Of a DNA stretch of 64,000 bases, positions 52,109-60,569 are shown piece after piece; within the stretch, counting starts at the first letter, position 1; the number at the start of each line of letters is the position of its first letter. The stretch lies in contig NZ_CP107970.1 in NCBI RefSeq assembly GCF_036090055.1, forward strand, positions 5,539,001 through 5,603,000, written 5' to 3'. The DNA comes from Nocardioides sp. NBC_00368 (lineage in GTDB: Bacteria > Actinomycetota > Actinomycetes > Propionibacteriales > Nocardioidaceae). A program made the position numbers and the translations under genes. The notes beneath the pieces are model-generated. The model saw only the letters and a program-made list of their open reading frames with translations, ran no database searches and was not told the DNA's origin.

Positions 52109-53152
52109 TCAGCCGGCGTCGGGCACGAAGGCACCGGTGGGATCGGGCGGGTAGGGGATCAGCGTGCCGGTGGACCGGCCGAGCTCGTCGAGCTTCCAGC
52201 CGAGGCGCTTGATCTGGCGCAGGGCGATCGCCGACTCGACCACCGTGAGGGCGAGGTCGCGCTGGAGGTGCTCGTGGAGGAGCATCGCGCTCTCGACCGA
52301 GCGCGTCCAGGTGCCGATCAGCAGGTTCGTCGGTCCGGGCAGGCCGACGACCTGGCGTACGCCCGGGGTGGTCCGTAGCCGGTTGACGCACTCCGCGACC
52401 GCGCCGACCGGCACCTGGCACCAGGTCTGCACGACGATCGGCAGCGGGGTCAGGCCCTGGGCGACCTCGCAACGGAAGGTGAGGGCGTCGGAGGCGAGCA
52501 GTTGGCCGAGCTGGCGGCGGGTGGTCGACAATGGTCGGCCGGTCTGGCGGGCGATGTCGGCGGCGCTGCTGCGGCCGTTCCGGATGAGGGCCTGGGTGAG
52601 GGCGGCGTACGGCTCGGCCCAGGGGTTGACCGGAGCGGACCCGGCGCCGCCGGCGTGGTCGGGGATCCCAGCGACTGCCCGGGCGTGCTCACGGTCGAGT
52701 CCGCCGACCCGCCAGCTGCTCGCGTCGAGGTGGAGCCGGGCGACGTGATGGGCACGGACGCCCAGGACGCCCGGCAGCGCGGACAGGTCGTCGAGCAGCA
52801 GCTTGGGCATGTCCCCGGGGCCGAGGCCGACGGCCGTCACGATCAGACCGTAGTCGCGGGCGGCTTCCTCGATGGTGATGATCATCGGCCAGGCGGCCAG
52901 CTCCTGGGCGAGCGTGCCGGCCCTTCCGCTCACGCAGGAGATCTCGGCGATGGCGAGGCTGGCTCCGTCGTGGCCGCGGACGCGCGGATGGGCCATGACC
53001 CAGGCGCTGCCGTCGGCACGCAACCTCTCCCAGCGGCGGCTCAGGGTCGTCGGCGAGGTGCCGAGTGCGGCGGCGAGGTCCGTCCAGGAGGCCCGCGGCC
53101 TGATCTGCAGCGCGTGGATGAGCGAAAAGTCGTCCTCATCCAGTGTCGCCAT
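52109..53152 (-). CDS. Lrp/AsnC-like regulator with two fused HTH-ligand modules
   Basis: 347 residues, twice the usual Lrp length. HTH-1 is around residues 22-45 (ASWTDLAAALGTSPTTLSRR). An alpha/beta ligand domain follows, then a second HTH (SSAADIARQTGRPLSTTRRQ) near 195 and a second ligand domain. A duplicated AsnC-type protein can act as an intramolecular dimer. The ATG at 53152 has AGGA seven bases upstream. It is divergent from a dipeptidase gene, suggesting amino acid or dipeptide sensing (inference). The 3' end abuts the MarR gene. Confidence 0.82.
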   Translation of the reverse strand: MATLDEDDFSLIHALQIRPRASWTDLAAALGTSPTTLSRRWERLRADGSAWVMAHPRVRGHDGASLAIAEISCVSGRAGTLAQELAAWPMIITIEEAARDYGLIVTAVGLGPGDMPKLLLDDLSALPGVLGVRAHHVARLHLDASSWRVGGLDREHARAVAGIPDHAGGAGSAPVNPWAEPYAALTQALIRNGRSSAADIARQTGRPLSTTRRQLGQLLASDALTFRCEVAQGLTPLPIVVQTWCQVPVGAVAECVNRLRTTPGVRQVVGLPGPTNLLIGTWTRSVESAMLLHEHLQRDLALTVVESAIALRQIKRLGWKLDELGRSTGTLIPYPPDPTGAFVPDAG

Positions 53153-53288
53153 GGTCACATCCTGTCCGATCGGCCCCTCGGGCGGGCGAATCGGGCCAAT
53201 TCACCGGCCGCCGGCGCAGCTCCCGTGATACTCGTCCCCGCCCATGTGCTCGGTCTCTCCGAGCCCGCCCCCGAGAGGACCTCGATAG

Positions 53289-54464
53289 ATGACCCGCTGG
53301 ACGAAGCCCCTGCTGCTGGCCGTACTCGCCGTGCTCCTCGTCGGTGGTGCCGGCTTCTTCGCCTTGGCGCCCGGGATCGTGGAGAACGGGCAGAACAAGA
53401 TCCGTCCGGCGAGCCTGCCGGAGGTCACGCCCGAGACGCGGCGGCTGCACGACTCCCTGCAGGTCATCGACATGCACAGCGACACCCTGATGTGGGACCG
53501 CGACGTGCTGGAGCACTCGGACCGGGGCCACATGGACCTGCACCGGATGGAGGACGGCAATGTCGCGCTGCAGGTTTTCTCGTCGGTGTCGAAGTCGCCC
53601 AAGGGGCAGAACTACGACAGCAACACCGGCGACAGCGACAACATCACCCTGCTGACCTTCGCCCAGCTCCAGCCGCCGCGCACCTGGACCTCGCTCCTCG
53701 ACCGCTCGCTCTACCACGCCCAGAAGCTCGACAGGGCGGCGGCGGACTCCGAGGGCAAGCTGCGGCTGATCCGCACCCGCGCCGACCTGGACGCCCTCAT
53801 CGCCGACCGCGAGGCGGGAAAGCAGGTCACCGGTGCGCTCTTCTCGGTCGAGGGCCTCCAGAACCTCGAGGGGGACTTCGACAACCTGGACACGCTCTAC
53901 GACGCCGGCATGCGGATGGCCGGGTTCACCCACTTCTTCGACAACGAGGTGGCCGGCTCCATGCACGGGGTCGAGAAGGGCGGCCTCACCGATCTCGGGC
54001 GCCGTGTGTTCGCCGAGATGGAGCGTCGCGGCATCATCGTCGACATCGCCCACGCCAGCCACACCGCGGTCGCCGAGATGCTTGCGATGGCGACCAAGCC
54101 GGTGGTGCTCAGCCACGGCGGCGTACAGGCGACCTGCGACGTCAACCGTAACCTGACCGACGAGGAGGTGCGCGGGGTCGCCGCGACCGGTGGTGTCGTC
54201 GGCGTCGGCTACTGGGACGCCGCGGTGTGCGACCTGACCGTCGAGGCCGTCGTCGACGCCATCGACCATGTCGTCGAGGTCGGTGGCGTCGAGACCGCGG
54301 CCCTCGGCAGCGACTACGACGGGGCCACCACCGTCGGCTGGGACGCCAGCGACCTCGCGGCCATCACCCAAGAGCTCGTCGACCGGGGCTACGACGAGAC
54401 CGAGGTGGCCGCGATCATGGGCGGCAACACGCTGCGCGTGCTCGGGGCCACCCTGCCCGAGTAG
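53289..54464 (+). CDS. Membrane-anchored dipeptidase (peptidase M19)
   Basis: 391 residues. A signal anchor occupies residues ~7-26 (LLLAVLAVLLVGGAGFFALA). The M19 metal motif is HSD in VIDMHSDTLMW, with later metal ligands in FSVEGLQNLEGDFDN, VDIAHASHTA and VVLSHGG, and the final GSDYDGA segment. Renal-dipeptidase-type enzymes hydrolyse dipeptides, including D-residue-containing ones. It faces the divergent Lrp-like regulator at a 136-base distance. Confidence 0.9.
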   Translation: MTRWTKPLLLAVLAVLLVGGAGFFALAPGIVENGQNKIRPASLPEVTPETRRLHDSLQVIDMHSDTLMWDRDVLEHSDRGHMDLHRMEDGNVALQVFSSVSKSPKGQNYDSNTGDSDNITLLTFAQLQPPRTWTSLLDRSLYHAQKLDRAAADSEGKLRLIRTRADLDALIADREAGKQVTGALFSVEGLQNLEGDFDNLDTLYDAGMRMAGFTHFFDNEVAGSMHGVEKGGLTDLGRRVFAEMERRGIIVDIAHASHTAVAEMLAMATKPVVLSHGGVQATCDVNRNLTDEEVRGVAATGGVVGVGYWDAAVCDLTVEAVVDAIDHVVEVGGVETAALGSDYDGATTVGWDASDLAAITQELVDRGYDETEVAAIMGGNTLRVLGATLPE

Positions 54465-54494
54465 GTCGGTCCGCGGCGGCGGTGTTCCGGTCGG

Positions 54495-55394
54495 TCAGCG
54501 CTGCTGCGCGATCATCGTGGCCAGTGCCTTCGCGCCGGCGGCGATGTCGTGGCCGAGGCGGACGGCGGGTTCGGGAGCATGGCTCTGCTGCGCGCCGCCG
54601 ACGGCAACGACGAGATCGGAGCGGTGGTCACGCAGCGCGGTGATCACCGCGGCGGTGGCGGTGATGTCGGCGGTGGTGGGGATCGCCAGCACCACCGCGG
54701 CGAGGGCGGAATCGGAGACGACGCCCAGCCAGTCGTCGATCGGGAGGTCGGCCCCCAGGTAGTCGGTGTCCAAGCCGTGCCGCCGGGCGGCGACGGCGAA
54801 GGCGAGCAGGCCGATCTCGTGGCGGGTTCCGGGTGCCGTACCGAGGGCGACGCGGGGTCCGTGACCATGGGAGGCAGCCGCCTCGTAGGCGACGGCGAGG
54901 CGGCGCATCACCGCGTTCGAGGCCAGATGCTCACCGGCGATGCTGACCCTGCCGTCCGCCCAGGCGTCACCGAGCTCCTCCAGCGCGGGGAAGACGTGGT
55001 CGGCCATCACCGTCTCGAAGCCGCCGAGGGCGAACACCTCGTCGAGGGTCGCCGCCAGGTCGGCGGTGTCGAGCGCCGCCGCGGCGGCGGCCATCCTCCC
55101 GGCGAGGTCGGGGGAGAGGTGGGTGCGGCTCTCGCTGTCTCCGGCGTCCGCGGGCGTGGCGTGGGTGGGTTGCGCGCGGTCGAGCCGGATCGCCTCGGCG
55201 GCGGCCAGGCCCACCGACCAGCCCTGGTCGACCAGATGCTTCATCGAGCGCAGCACGGCGACATCGTGCTCGCCGTAGAGTCGATAGCCACTCTCGGACC
55301 GATGTGGCTCGATGACGCCGTATCGGCGCTCCCAGGCACGAAGTGTCGCGGTGGTGATGCCGACCCGCTGCGCTGCGTGCTTGATGGTGTACAT
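54495..55394 (-). CDS. CarH/LitR-type MerR regulator with B12-binding domain
   Basis: 299 residues. A MerR HTH (TIKHAAQRVGITTATLRAWE, then GYRLYGEHDV) occupies the first ~70 residues. A linker follows, then a four-helix bundle with the cobalamin-cap motif W145-x9-E155-H156, and a Rossmann B12 domain with the lower axial ligand candidate H192 (TRHEIG). Spacing matches the CarH ligands W131/E141/H142/H177 of Thermus. Such proteins are adenosylcobalamin-based photoreceptors that leave DNA in light. It is transcribed with, or just after, the SRPBCC gene and is divergent from a light-type operon. Confidence 0.88.
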   Translation of the reverse strand: MYTIKHAAQRVGITTATLRAWERRYGVIEPHRSESGYRLYGEHDVAVLRSMKHLVDQGWSVGLAAAEAIRLDRAQPTHATPADAGDSESRTHLSPDLAGRMAAAAAALDTADLAATLDEVFALGGFETVMADHVFPALEELGDAWADGRVSIAGEHLASNAVMRRLAVAYEAAASHGHGPRVALGTAPGTRHEIGLLAFAVAARRHGLDTDYLGADLPIDDWLGVVSDSALAAVVLAIPTTADITATAAVITALRDHRSDLVVAVGGAQQSHAPEPAVRLGHDIAAGAKALATMIAQQR

Positions 55395-55402
55395 CTGCTC
55401 GG

Positions 55403-55840
55403 CTACCGGCCCAGTCGGTCCAGGGTTGCGCGCAGCTGGTCGGATGCCTTGTCACCCAGGCGGGTGAAGGCGGGGGTCAGCAGTGGGGCCACCATCCTGG
55501 CCATGCCTTTCAGCTCGAACTCGGCCACGTAGCGTACAGATGTTCCGCCCGTGGCTGTCGGTACGAAGGTCATCGTGTCATGGGCGACGACGGTCTTGTT
55601 CTCCCCGCGTAGCGCGACCCGGGCGTCGGGCTCGTACGCCTCCACCACATAGGTGAGGTCGGTGTCGCGCCCGAGGAATCGAGAGGTGTTCGCGTACGCC
55701 GTCCCGACCCCGCCGTCGCCGGAGATGCGTTCGGTGCGCACCGTGCCCGGATCCCACTCCTCGGTGGTGGTGAAGTCGGCCAGGAAGGCGAACACCTGGG
55801 TGGTCGGTGCGGAGGTCTCCACGGTTCGATCGATTCTCAT
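55403..55840 (-). CDS. SRPBCC-family protein
   Basis: 145 residues with the START-like pattern: DRTVETSAPTTQVFAFLADF, GVGTAYANTSRFLGRDTDL, ENKTVVAHDTM and a C-terminal amphipathic helix. It is a small lipid- or pigment-binding candidate. The ATG at 55840 has GGGG about seven bases upstream; the ATG at 55843 is equally possible. It lies upstream of the CarH-like gene, separated by eight bases, so it is co-regulated with it. Confidence 0.8.
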   Translation of the reverse strand: MRIDRTVETSAPTTQVFAFLADFTTTEEWDPGTVRTERISGDGGVGTAYANTSRFLGRDTDLTYVVEAYEPDARVALRGENKTVVAHDTMTFVPTATGGTSVRYVAEFELKGMARMVAPLLTPAFTRLGDKASDQLRATLDRLGR

Positions 55841-55860
55841 CATTGCGCCCCTTTCAAACC

Positions 55861-55891
55861 TTTGACATACCTTGTACAAAGATTGTACATT
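55861..55891. promoter_or_regulatory. Three 11-bp direct repeats and promoter (putative CarH operator)
   Basis: TTTGACA (55861-55867), TTGTACA (55872-55878) and TTGTACA (55883-55889) lie exactly 11 bp apart. CarH operators consist of such 11-bp repeats with an nTnnACA core covering the -35. Here TTGACA (55862-55867) and TACATT (55886-55891, 18-bp spacer) make a plus-strand promoter inside the repeats. The pattern lies between the divergent transcripts. Exact regulator binding is an inference. Confidence 0.75.
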
Positions 55892-55943
55892 CGATCACCG
55901 GAATCAGCCAGTGGCAGTGCTGTCGCCTGACGAGGGAGTACCC

Positions 55944-57215
55944 ATGAGCCGAACGGCCAAGACCCAGCGGCCGAGCGTCGCCGTGATCGGGGGCGGGGTC
56001 TCCGGTCTGACCGCGGCCCATCTCCTCGCGCGCACCCATGACGTCACCCTCTTCGAGTCGGAGCGGCGGCTCGGCGGCCACGCGCACACGCACGACGTCT
56101 CGTCCGCCTCGGGTGCCCGCCTCCGCGTGGACAGTGGCTTCATCGTGATGAACGAGCGCACCTATCCGAACCTGCTCCGCCTGTTCGCGGAGCTCGGCGT
56201 CGAGACCCGGCCGACCGAGATGAGCATGAGCATCGTCTGCGACGACTGCGGCCTGTCCTACGCCGGCGGCAAGGGACTGAGCGGCATCCTGGCCGACCCG
56301 GGTCGCCTCCGTGACCCACGCTTCGTCCGGATGCTGGCGCAGGTGCCGCGGTTCCACCGCCGTGCCCGCCGCCTGCTCGAGTCCGGGAGCGACCTGACCT
56401 GGCGCCAGTTCCTCGCCGAGGGCGGCTTCAGTGACTACTTCGTCCAGCACTTCGCGGTGCCGCTGGTCTCGTGCGTCTGGTCGTGCGGCGACGAGGACGC
56501 GGCCGCCTACCCGGCGAGGCACCTGTTCGCCTTCCTCGACCATCACGGGATGCTCCAGGTCACCGGGTCGCCCACGTGGCGCACGGTCGTTGGTGGCTCT
56601 CGCACCTACGTGGACAGGATCGCCGAACGGCTGGGCGACGTCCGTGTCGGTGAGCCGGTCACCGCTGTCGAGCGGCATGCCGATGGTGTGGAGGTACGCA
56701 CCGAGGCCGGGTCCCGGCACTTCGACCGGGTGGTCGTGGCGACCCACGCGGACCAGGCCCTGAGGCTGCTGGTCGACGCCACGCCGGAGGAGAAGACGGA
56801 CCTGGCCGCCATCAGATACTCACGCAACGAGACCTGGTTGCACCGCGACGCCACCCTGCTGCCGGACTCGCCACGCGCCCGGGCGTCGTGGAACTACCGC
56901 CTGGCCTCGTGCGGCGGCGGCGCCGACAAGGTGGTCGTCAGCTATTGGATGAATCGCCTTCAGGGTCTCGAGGACCGCGACGAGCACGTGGTGACGCTCA
57001 ACGCGACCGAGCATGTCGATCCGGCGACGGTCACCGCGCGGATGACCTACGAGCACCCGGTCTTCACCACCGAGGCGGTCGCGGCGGCCGCGCGGCTGCG
57101 TACGGCCGGTGGGCCCCGGCTGGCCTTCGCCGGCGCCCATCTCGGCTGGGGCTTCCACGAGGACGGCTGTCGCTCCGGCGTGGAGGCGGCCGAGTCGTTC
57201 GGGGTGACCTGGTGA
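55944..57215 (+). CDS. NAD(P)/FAD-dependent amine-oxidase-like oxidoreductase
   Basis: 423 residues. FAD-binding GGGVSGLTAAHLLA near residue 17, the ESERRLGGHAHTH segment that binds the cofactor, and a C-terminal GPRLAFAGAHLGWGFHEDG FAD-contacting motif define a flavin amine oxidase/phytoene-desaturase-like protein. The ATG at 55944 has GAGGGAG upstream. Proteins of this group recur next to DUF1365 and CFA-synthase genes, where they are proposed to act on fatty acyl chains. It leads the putative light-induced operon. Confidence 0.87.
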   Translation: MSRTAKTQRPSVAVIGGGVSGLTAAHLLARTHDVTLFESERRLGGHAHTHDVSSASGARLRVDSGFIVMNERTYPNLLRLFAELGVETRPTEMSMSIVCDDCGLSYAGGKGLSGILADPGRLRDPRFVRMLAQVPRFHRRARRLLESGSDLTWRQFLAEGGFSDYFVQHFAVPLVSCVWSCGDEDAAAYPARHLFAFLDHHGMLQVTGSPTWRTVVGGSRTYVDRIAERLGDVRVGEPVTAVERHADGVEVRTEAGSRHFDRVVVATHADQALRLLVDATPEEKTDLAAIRYSRNETWLHRDATLLPDSPRARASWNYRLASCGGGADKVVVSYWMNRLQGLEDRDEHVVTLNATEHVDPATVTARMTYEHPVFTTEAVAAAARLRTAGGPRLAFAGAHLGWGFHEDGCRSGVEAAESFGVTW

Positions 57216-57967
57216 TCCCGTCACCGGTCTTTCCCGAGGTGCCGGCGCTGGTCGTCGGTCATGTCAGCCACACCCGAGAGGTGCCGTTGCGGCACGCCTT
57301 CCGCCATCGGAGCTACCACTGGCTCATCGACGTCGATGATCCGCCGCGGCTCCCGTTCTGGCTGCGTCCGCTGGCCGGGTTCCGGGTCGAGGACCATCTC
57401 GACGCGGGCTCGTCGGGCCGTGGCGTACGTGGCGATCTCGGTGTGTTCCTCGCCTGCCGCGGCGTCGACCTGGCGCCGACCGATCGGGTGCTGATGCTGA
57501 CGAACGCCCGGGTCCTGGGTCATGTCTTCAACCCCCTCACGGTCTTCTGGGTGCAGTCGGACGACGGTGTGCTGCGCGCGGTCGTCTTCGAGGTGCACAA
57601 CACCTACGGCGAGCGCCATGCCTATCTGCTCGACGTCGATCGACACGGACGTGCCAGCACCGGCAAGGCCTTCTACGTCTCGCCGTTCAACGACGTGACC
57701 GGCACCTACGTGATCCAGCTGCAGCTCGACCCGGGACAGGTCGCGGTGACCGTCGGTCTCGACCGCGACGGTGCTCGTGTGCTGACGGCGACCACCCGCG
57801 GGACTCCGGAGCCCGCGACACGTCGCGCGCTGGTGCGGGTGAGTCTCTCCCATCTGCTGATGCCGCATCGGGTCAGCGCCCTCATCCGGTTCCACGGGAT
57901 CCGGCTGTGGCTGCGCAGGTTGCCCGTCTTCCCTCGTCCGGCCCCTCCGAAGGAGACCACATCATGA
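57212..57967 (+). CDS. DUF1365 family protein
   Basis: 251 residues. The family blocks VGHVSHTREVPLRHAFRHRSY, LGHVFNPLTVFWV and VEVHNTYGERHAYLL-type sequence (here FEVHNTYGERHAYLL) and KAFYVSPFNDVTGTY are present, with conserved His and Asn residues. The function is unknown. The family travels with FAD oxidoreductases and CFA-synthase-like enzymes and is induced by light or singlet oxygen in several bacteria. Its GTG overlaps the previous stop and its stop overlaps the next ATG. Confidence 0.9.
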   Translation: MIPSPVFPEVPALVVGHVSHTREVPLRHAFRHRSYHWLIDVDDPPRLPFWLRPLAGFRVEDHLDAGSSGRGVRGDLGVFLACRGVDLAPTDRVLMLTNARVLGHVFNPLTVFWVQSDDGVLRAVVFEVHNTYGERHAYLLDVDRHGRASTGKAFYVSPFNDVTGTYVIQLQLDPGQVAVTVGLDRDGARVLTATTRGTPEPATRRALVRVSLSHLLMPHRVSALIRFHGIRLWLRRLPVFPRPAPPKETTS

Positions 57968-59232
57968 CCGCAGAGCCTGTGACGCTCGACCTGCCCGCGC
58001 ACAGGGCACCGGCCGCCACCAAGAGCCTGCGAGCAGGCATCGCCAAGCAGATCCTGCGCCTGGCGACCCGGGAGGTTCCGGTCGACGTCGTGCTCCCCGA
58101 CGGCAGCCTGCTCAACCGTCGTGCCGGCTCGCCCACCGCGGGAAGGCCGGGCATCGTGCTGCGGCGTCCGGAGTCGCTGTACGGCCGGCTCGCGGCGAAC
58201 CCGAAGATCGGCCTCGGCGAGGCCTACACGGCGGGGGACTGGCACACCGCGGACGGCACCGATCTCGCCGACGCGCTGACTCCGTACGCCGAACGCCTCT
58301 CGAGGCTGGTCCCGGGCTGGATGCTGCGGCTGCGCCGCCTGGTCGACCAGCCCATACCCGCCGACCAGCGCGGCGCGGTCGAGGACTCCCAGGAGAACAT
58401 CTCCGCCCATTACGACCTGGGCAACGACATGTTCGCAGCCTTCCTCGACCCCAGCCTCAGCTACAGCTCGGCCCTGTTCGACCGCACCCGTCCGCTCGCC
58501 GAGCAGGACCTGGAGGAGGCGCAGCTGCGCAAGGTCGGCGCCGCCCTCGACCTGGCGGGAGTCGGTGCCGGTGACGACGTGCTGGAGATCGGCACGGGAT
58601 GGGGGACCCTCGCGATCGAGGCGGCCCGTCGCGGCGCTCGGGTCACCACCGTCACGCTGTCGGTCGAGCAGGCGGCGCTGGCCAGGGAGCGGATCGAGGA
58701 GGCCGGTCTCAGCGACCGCGTCGAGGTGCTGGTGCAGGACTACCGGCACGTCGTCGGCACCTTCGACGCCGTGGTCAGCGTGGAGATGATCGAGGCGGTC
58801 GGTGAGCGCTACTGGCCCGACTACTTCGCCGCCCTGTCGCGTCTGGTGCGTCCCGGCGGAGCCGTCGCCCTCCAGGCGATCGTGATGCCGCACCAGCGCT
58901 ACCTGGCGACCCGCCACTCCTACGGCTGGATCCAGAAGCACATCTTCCCCGGCGGGCTGATCCCGTCCGAGACCGTCATCTCCGAACAGGCCGCCGAGGT
59001 CGGGCTGAGCGTGACCCGCACCGACAGGTTCGGAGCCGACTACGCCGAGACCCTGCGCCGCTGGCGCTCCGCCTTCCTCGCCGCGTGGCCGACGATCCGG
59101 TCGGACACCTTCGACGAGGAGTTCCGTCGCACCTGGGAGTTCTACCTGGCGTACTGCGAGGCGGGCTTCCGCACCGCGTGCATCGACGTCGCCCAGATCC
59201 GTCTGGAAGCCGCCGAGGGGAAGCGCACATGA
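57964..59232 (+). CDS. Cyclopropane-fatty-acid-synthase-like SAM methyltransferase
   Basis: 422 residues. The N-terminal domain is followed by the CFAS motif YDLGNDMFAAFLDPSLSYSSALF, the SAM-binding VLEIGTGWGTLAIEAARRGA, and the later VSVEMIEAVGERYWPDYF. The C-terminal FPGGLIPSE and WEFYLAYCEAGF match class CFA synthases. It transfers a methyl(ene) group to an unsaturated acyl chain of phospholipids. Neighbours with DUF1365 and the FAD enzyme suggest a modified fatty-acid pathway. It is translationally coupled on both sides. Confidence 0.92.
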   Translation: MTAEPVTLDLPAHRAPAATKSLRAGIAKQILRLATREVPVDVVLPDGSLLNRRAGSPTAGRPGIVLRRPESLYGRLAANPKIGLGEAYTAGDWHTADGTDLADALTPYAERLSRLVPGWMLRLRRLVDQPIPADQRGAVEDSQENISAHYDLGNDMFAAFLDPSLSYSSALFDRTRPLAEQDLEEAQLRKVGAALDLAGVGAGDDVLEIGTGWGTLAIEAARRGARVTTVTLSVEQAALARERIEEAGLSDRVEVLVQDYRHVVGTFDAVVSVEMIEAVGERYWPDYFAALSRLVRPGGAVALQAIVMPHQRYLATRHSYGWIQKHIFPGGLIPSETVISEQAAEVGLSVTRTDRFGADYAETLRRWRSAFLAAWPTIRSDTFDEEFRRTWEFYLAYCEAGFRTACIDVAQIRLEAAEGKRT

Positions 59233-60569
59233 CGACGTCGCTGATGTGGTTCCGACGAGACCTGCGGCTGGGGGACCATCCGGCACTGCAGGCGGCGGCA
59301 GCCGCCGGGCGGGTGGTACCGCTGTTCGTGCTCGACCCGCGCCTGGCCGGCACCGGGCCACGGTGGGAACGACTCCTCGCCTCGCTCGCCGCGCTGCGCG
59401 AGGAGACGGGTGACGCGCTGGTCATCCGTCACGGCGACCCGGCCGAGGTGGTGCCGCAGGTTGCGGCGGAGGCCGGGGCGAGCCAGGTGCACGTCTCGAC
59501 CGAGACGACCCCCTACGGCCGGCGCCGCGACGCGGCGGTGGAGAAGCGCCTGGCGGCCGACGGCATCGAGATGATCGGCACCGGCAGCTCCTACGCCGTG
59601 ACGCCGGGCCGGATCCTGAACACGTCCGGAGCGCCCTACCGCGTCTTCACCCCCTTCCTGCGGGCCTGGCGTGAGCACGGCTGGAGAGCGCCTGCGGGGG
59701 ATCCCCAGGTCGAGTGGACGACCGAGGTCGGATCGGACCCGCTGCCGGAGCATCCCGACGAGGAGGCCGGCGAGCGCGCTGCGCTCCAGCGCTGGGAGGA
59801 CTTCTGTGAGGAGGACCTGGCCGGCTACGCCGAGGCCCGGGACCGACCCGACCTCGATCGGACCAGCCGCATCTCGACGGCACTGAAGTTCGGCGAGATC
59901 CACCCGCGTACGCTCCTGGCGGATCTGGGTGAGCTCGCGCACGGTGCCTCCGGAGAGGACGTCGAGCGCTACGTCGCGGAGCTCGCCTGGCGCGAGTTCT
60001 ACGCCGACGTGCTCTGGCACGATCCCCGATCGGCCTGGCGTGACCTGCGCGACGACCTGCGTGGCATGCGCTACGACGAGGACGAGGCGCTGCTGGAGGC
60101 ATGGAAGTCGGGCACCACCGGCTATCCGTTCGTCGACGCCGGCATGCGCCAGCTGCTCGCGGAGGGCTGGATGCACAACCGGGTGCGGATGGTCGTCGCG
60201 AGCTTCCTGGCGAAGGATCTGCACATGTGGTGGCCGCTCGGGGCCCGGCACTTCATGGACCACCTCCGCGACGGCGACCTGGCCTCCAACAGCCACGGTT
60301 GGCAGTGGGTCGCCGGCACCGGGACAGACGCCGCGCCGTACTTCAGGGTCTTCAACCCGGTCACCCAGGGTCGTCGGTTCGACCCGCAGGGCGACTACGT
60401 CCGACGCTGGGTCCCCGAGCTTCGGCACCTTCCCGGCGCGGCGGCCCATGAACCCTGGCGCCACTCCGATGGAATGGCCAACGGCTATCCGGAACGCATC
60501 GTCGACCATGCCGAGGAGCGGCGCGAAGCGCTCTCCCGGCTGGCAGAGGTGAAGGATGTAGGCACATGA
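59229..60569 (+). CDS. Deoxyribodipyrimidine photolyase
   Basis: 446 residues of the cryptochrome/photolyase family: the N-terminal antenna domain (SLMWFRRDLRLGDHPAL) and the C-terminal FAD domain, with GYPFVDAGMRQL, WMHNRVRMVVASFLAKDL and DLASNSHGWQWVAGTGTDAAPYFRVFNP split into motifs. It repairs UV-induced pyrimidine dimers with blue light. Its place within a CarH-type operon supports light induction. It overlaps the CFAS gene and the following SDR gene by four bases each. Confidence 0.94.
   Translation: MTTSLMWFRRDLRLGDHPALQAAAAAGRVVPLFVLDPRLAGTGPRWERLLASLAALREETGDALVIRHGDPAEVVPQVAAEAGASQVHVSTETTPYGRRRDAAVEKRLAADGIEMIGTGSSYAVTPGRILNTSGAPYRVFTPFLRAWREHGWRAPAGDPQVEWTTEVGSDPLPEHPDEEAGERAALQRWEDFCEEDLAGYAEARDRPDLDRTSRISTALKFGEIHPRTLLADLGELAHGASGEDVERYVAELAWREFYADVLWHDPRSAWRDLRDDLRGMRYDEDEALLEAWKSGTTGYPFVDAGMRQLLAEGWMHNRVRMVVASFLAKDLHMWWPLGARHFMDHLRDGDLASNSHGWQWVAGTGTDAAPYFRVFNPVTQGRRFDPQGDYVRRWVPELRHLPGAAAHEPWRHSDGMANGYPERIVDHAEERREALSRLAEVKDVGT

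Noticed and set aside
29742..55840. The two SRPBCC genes as paralogues in one pathway
   Set aside because: They share only the general fold motifs, lie 26 kb apart and sit in unrelated contexts.
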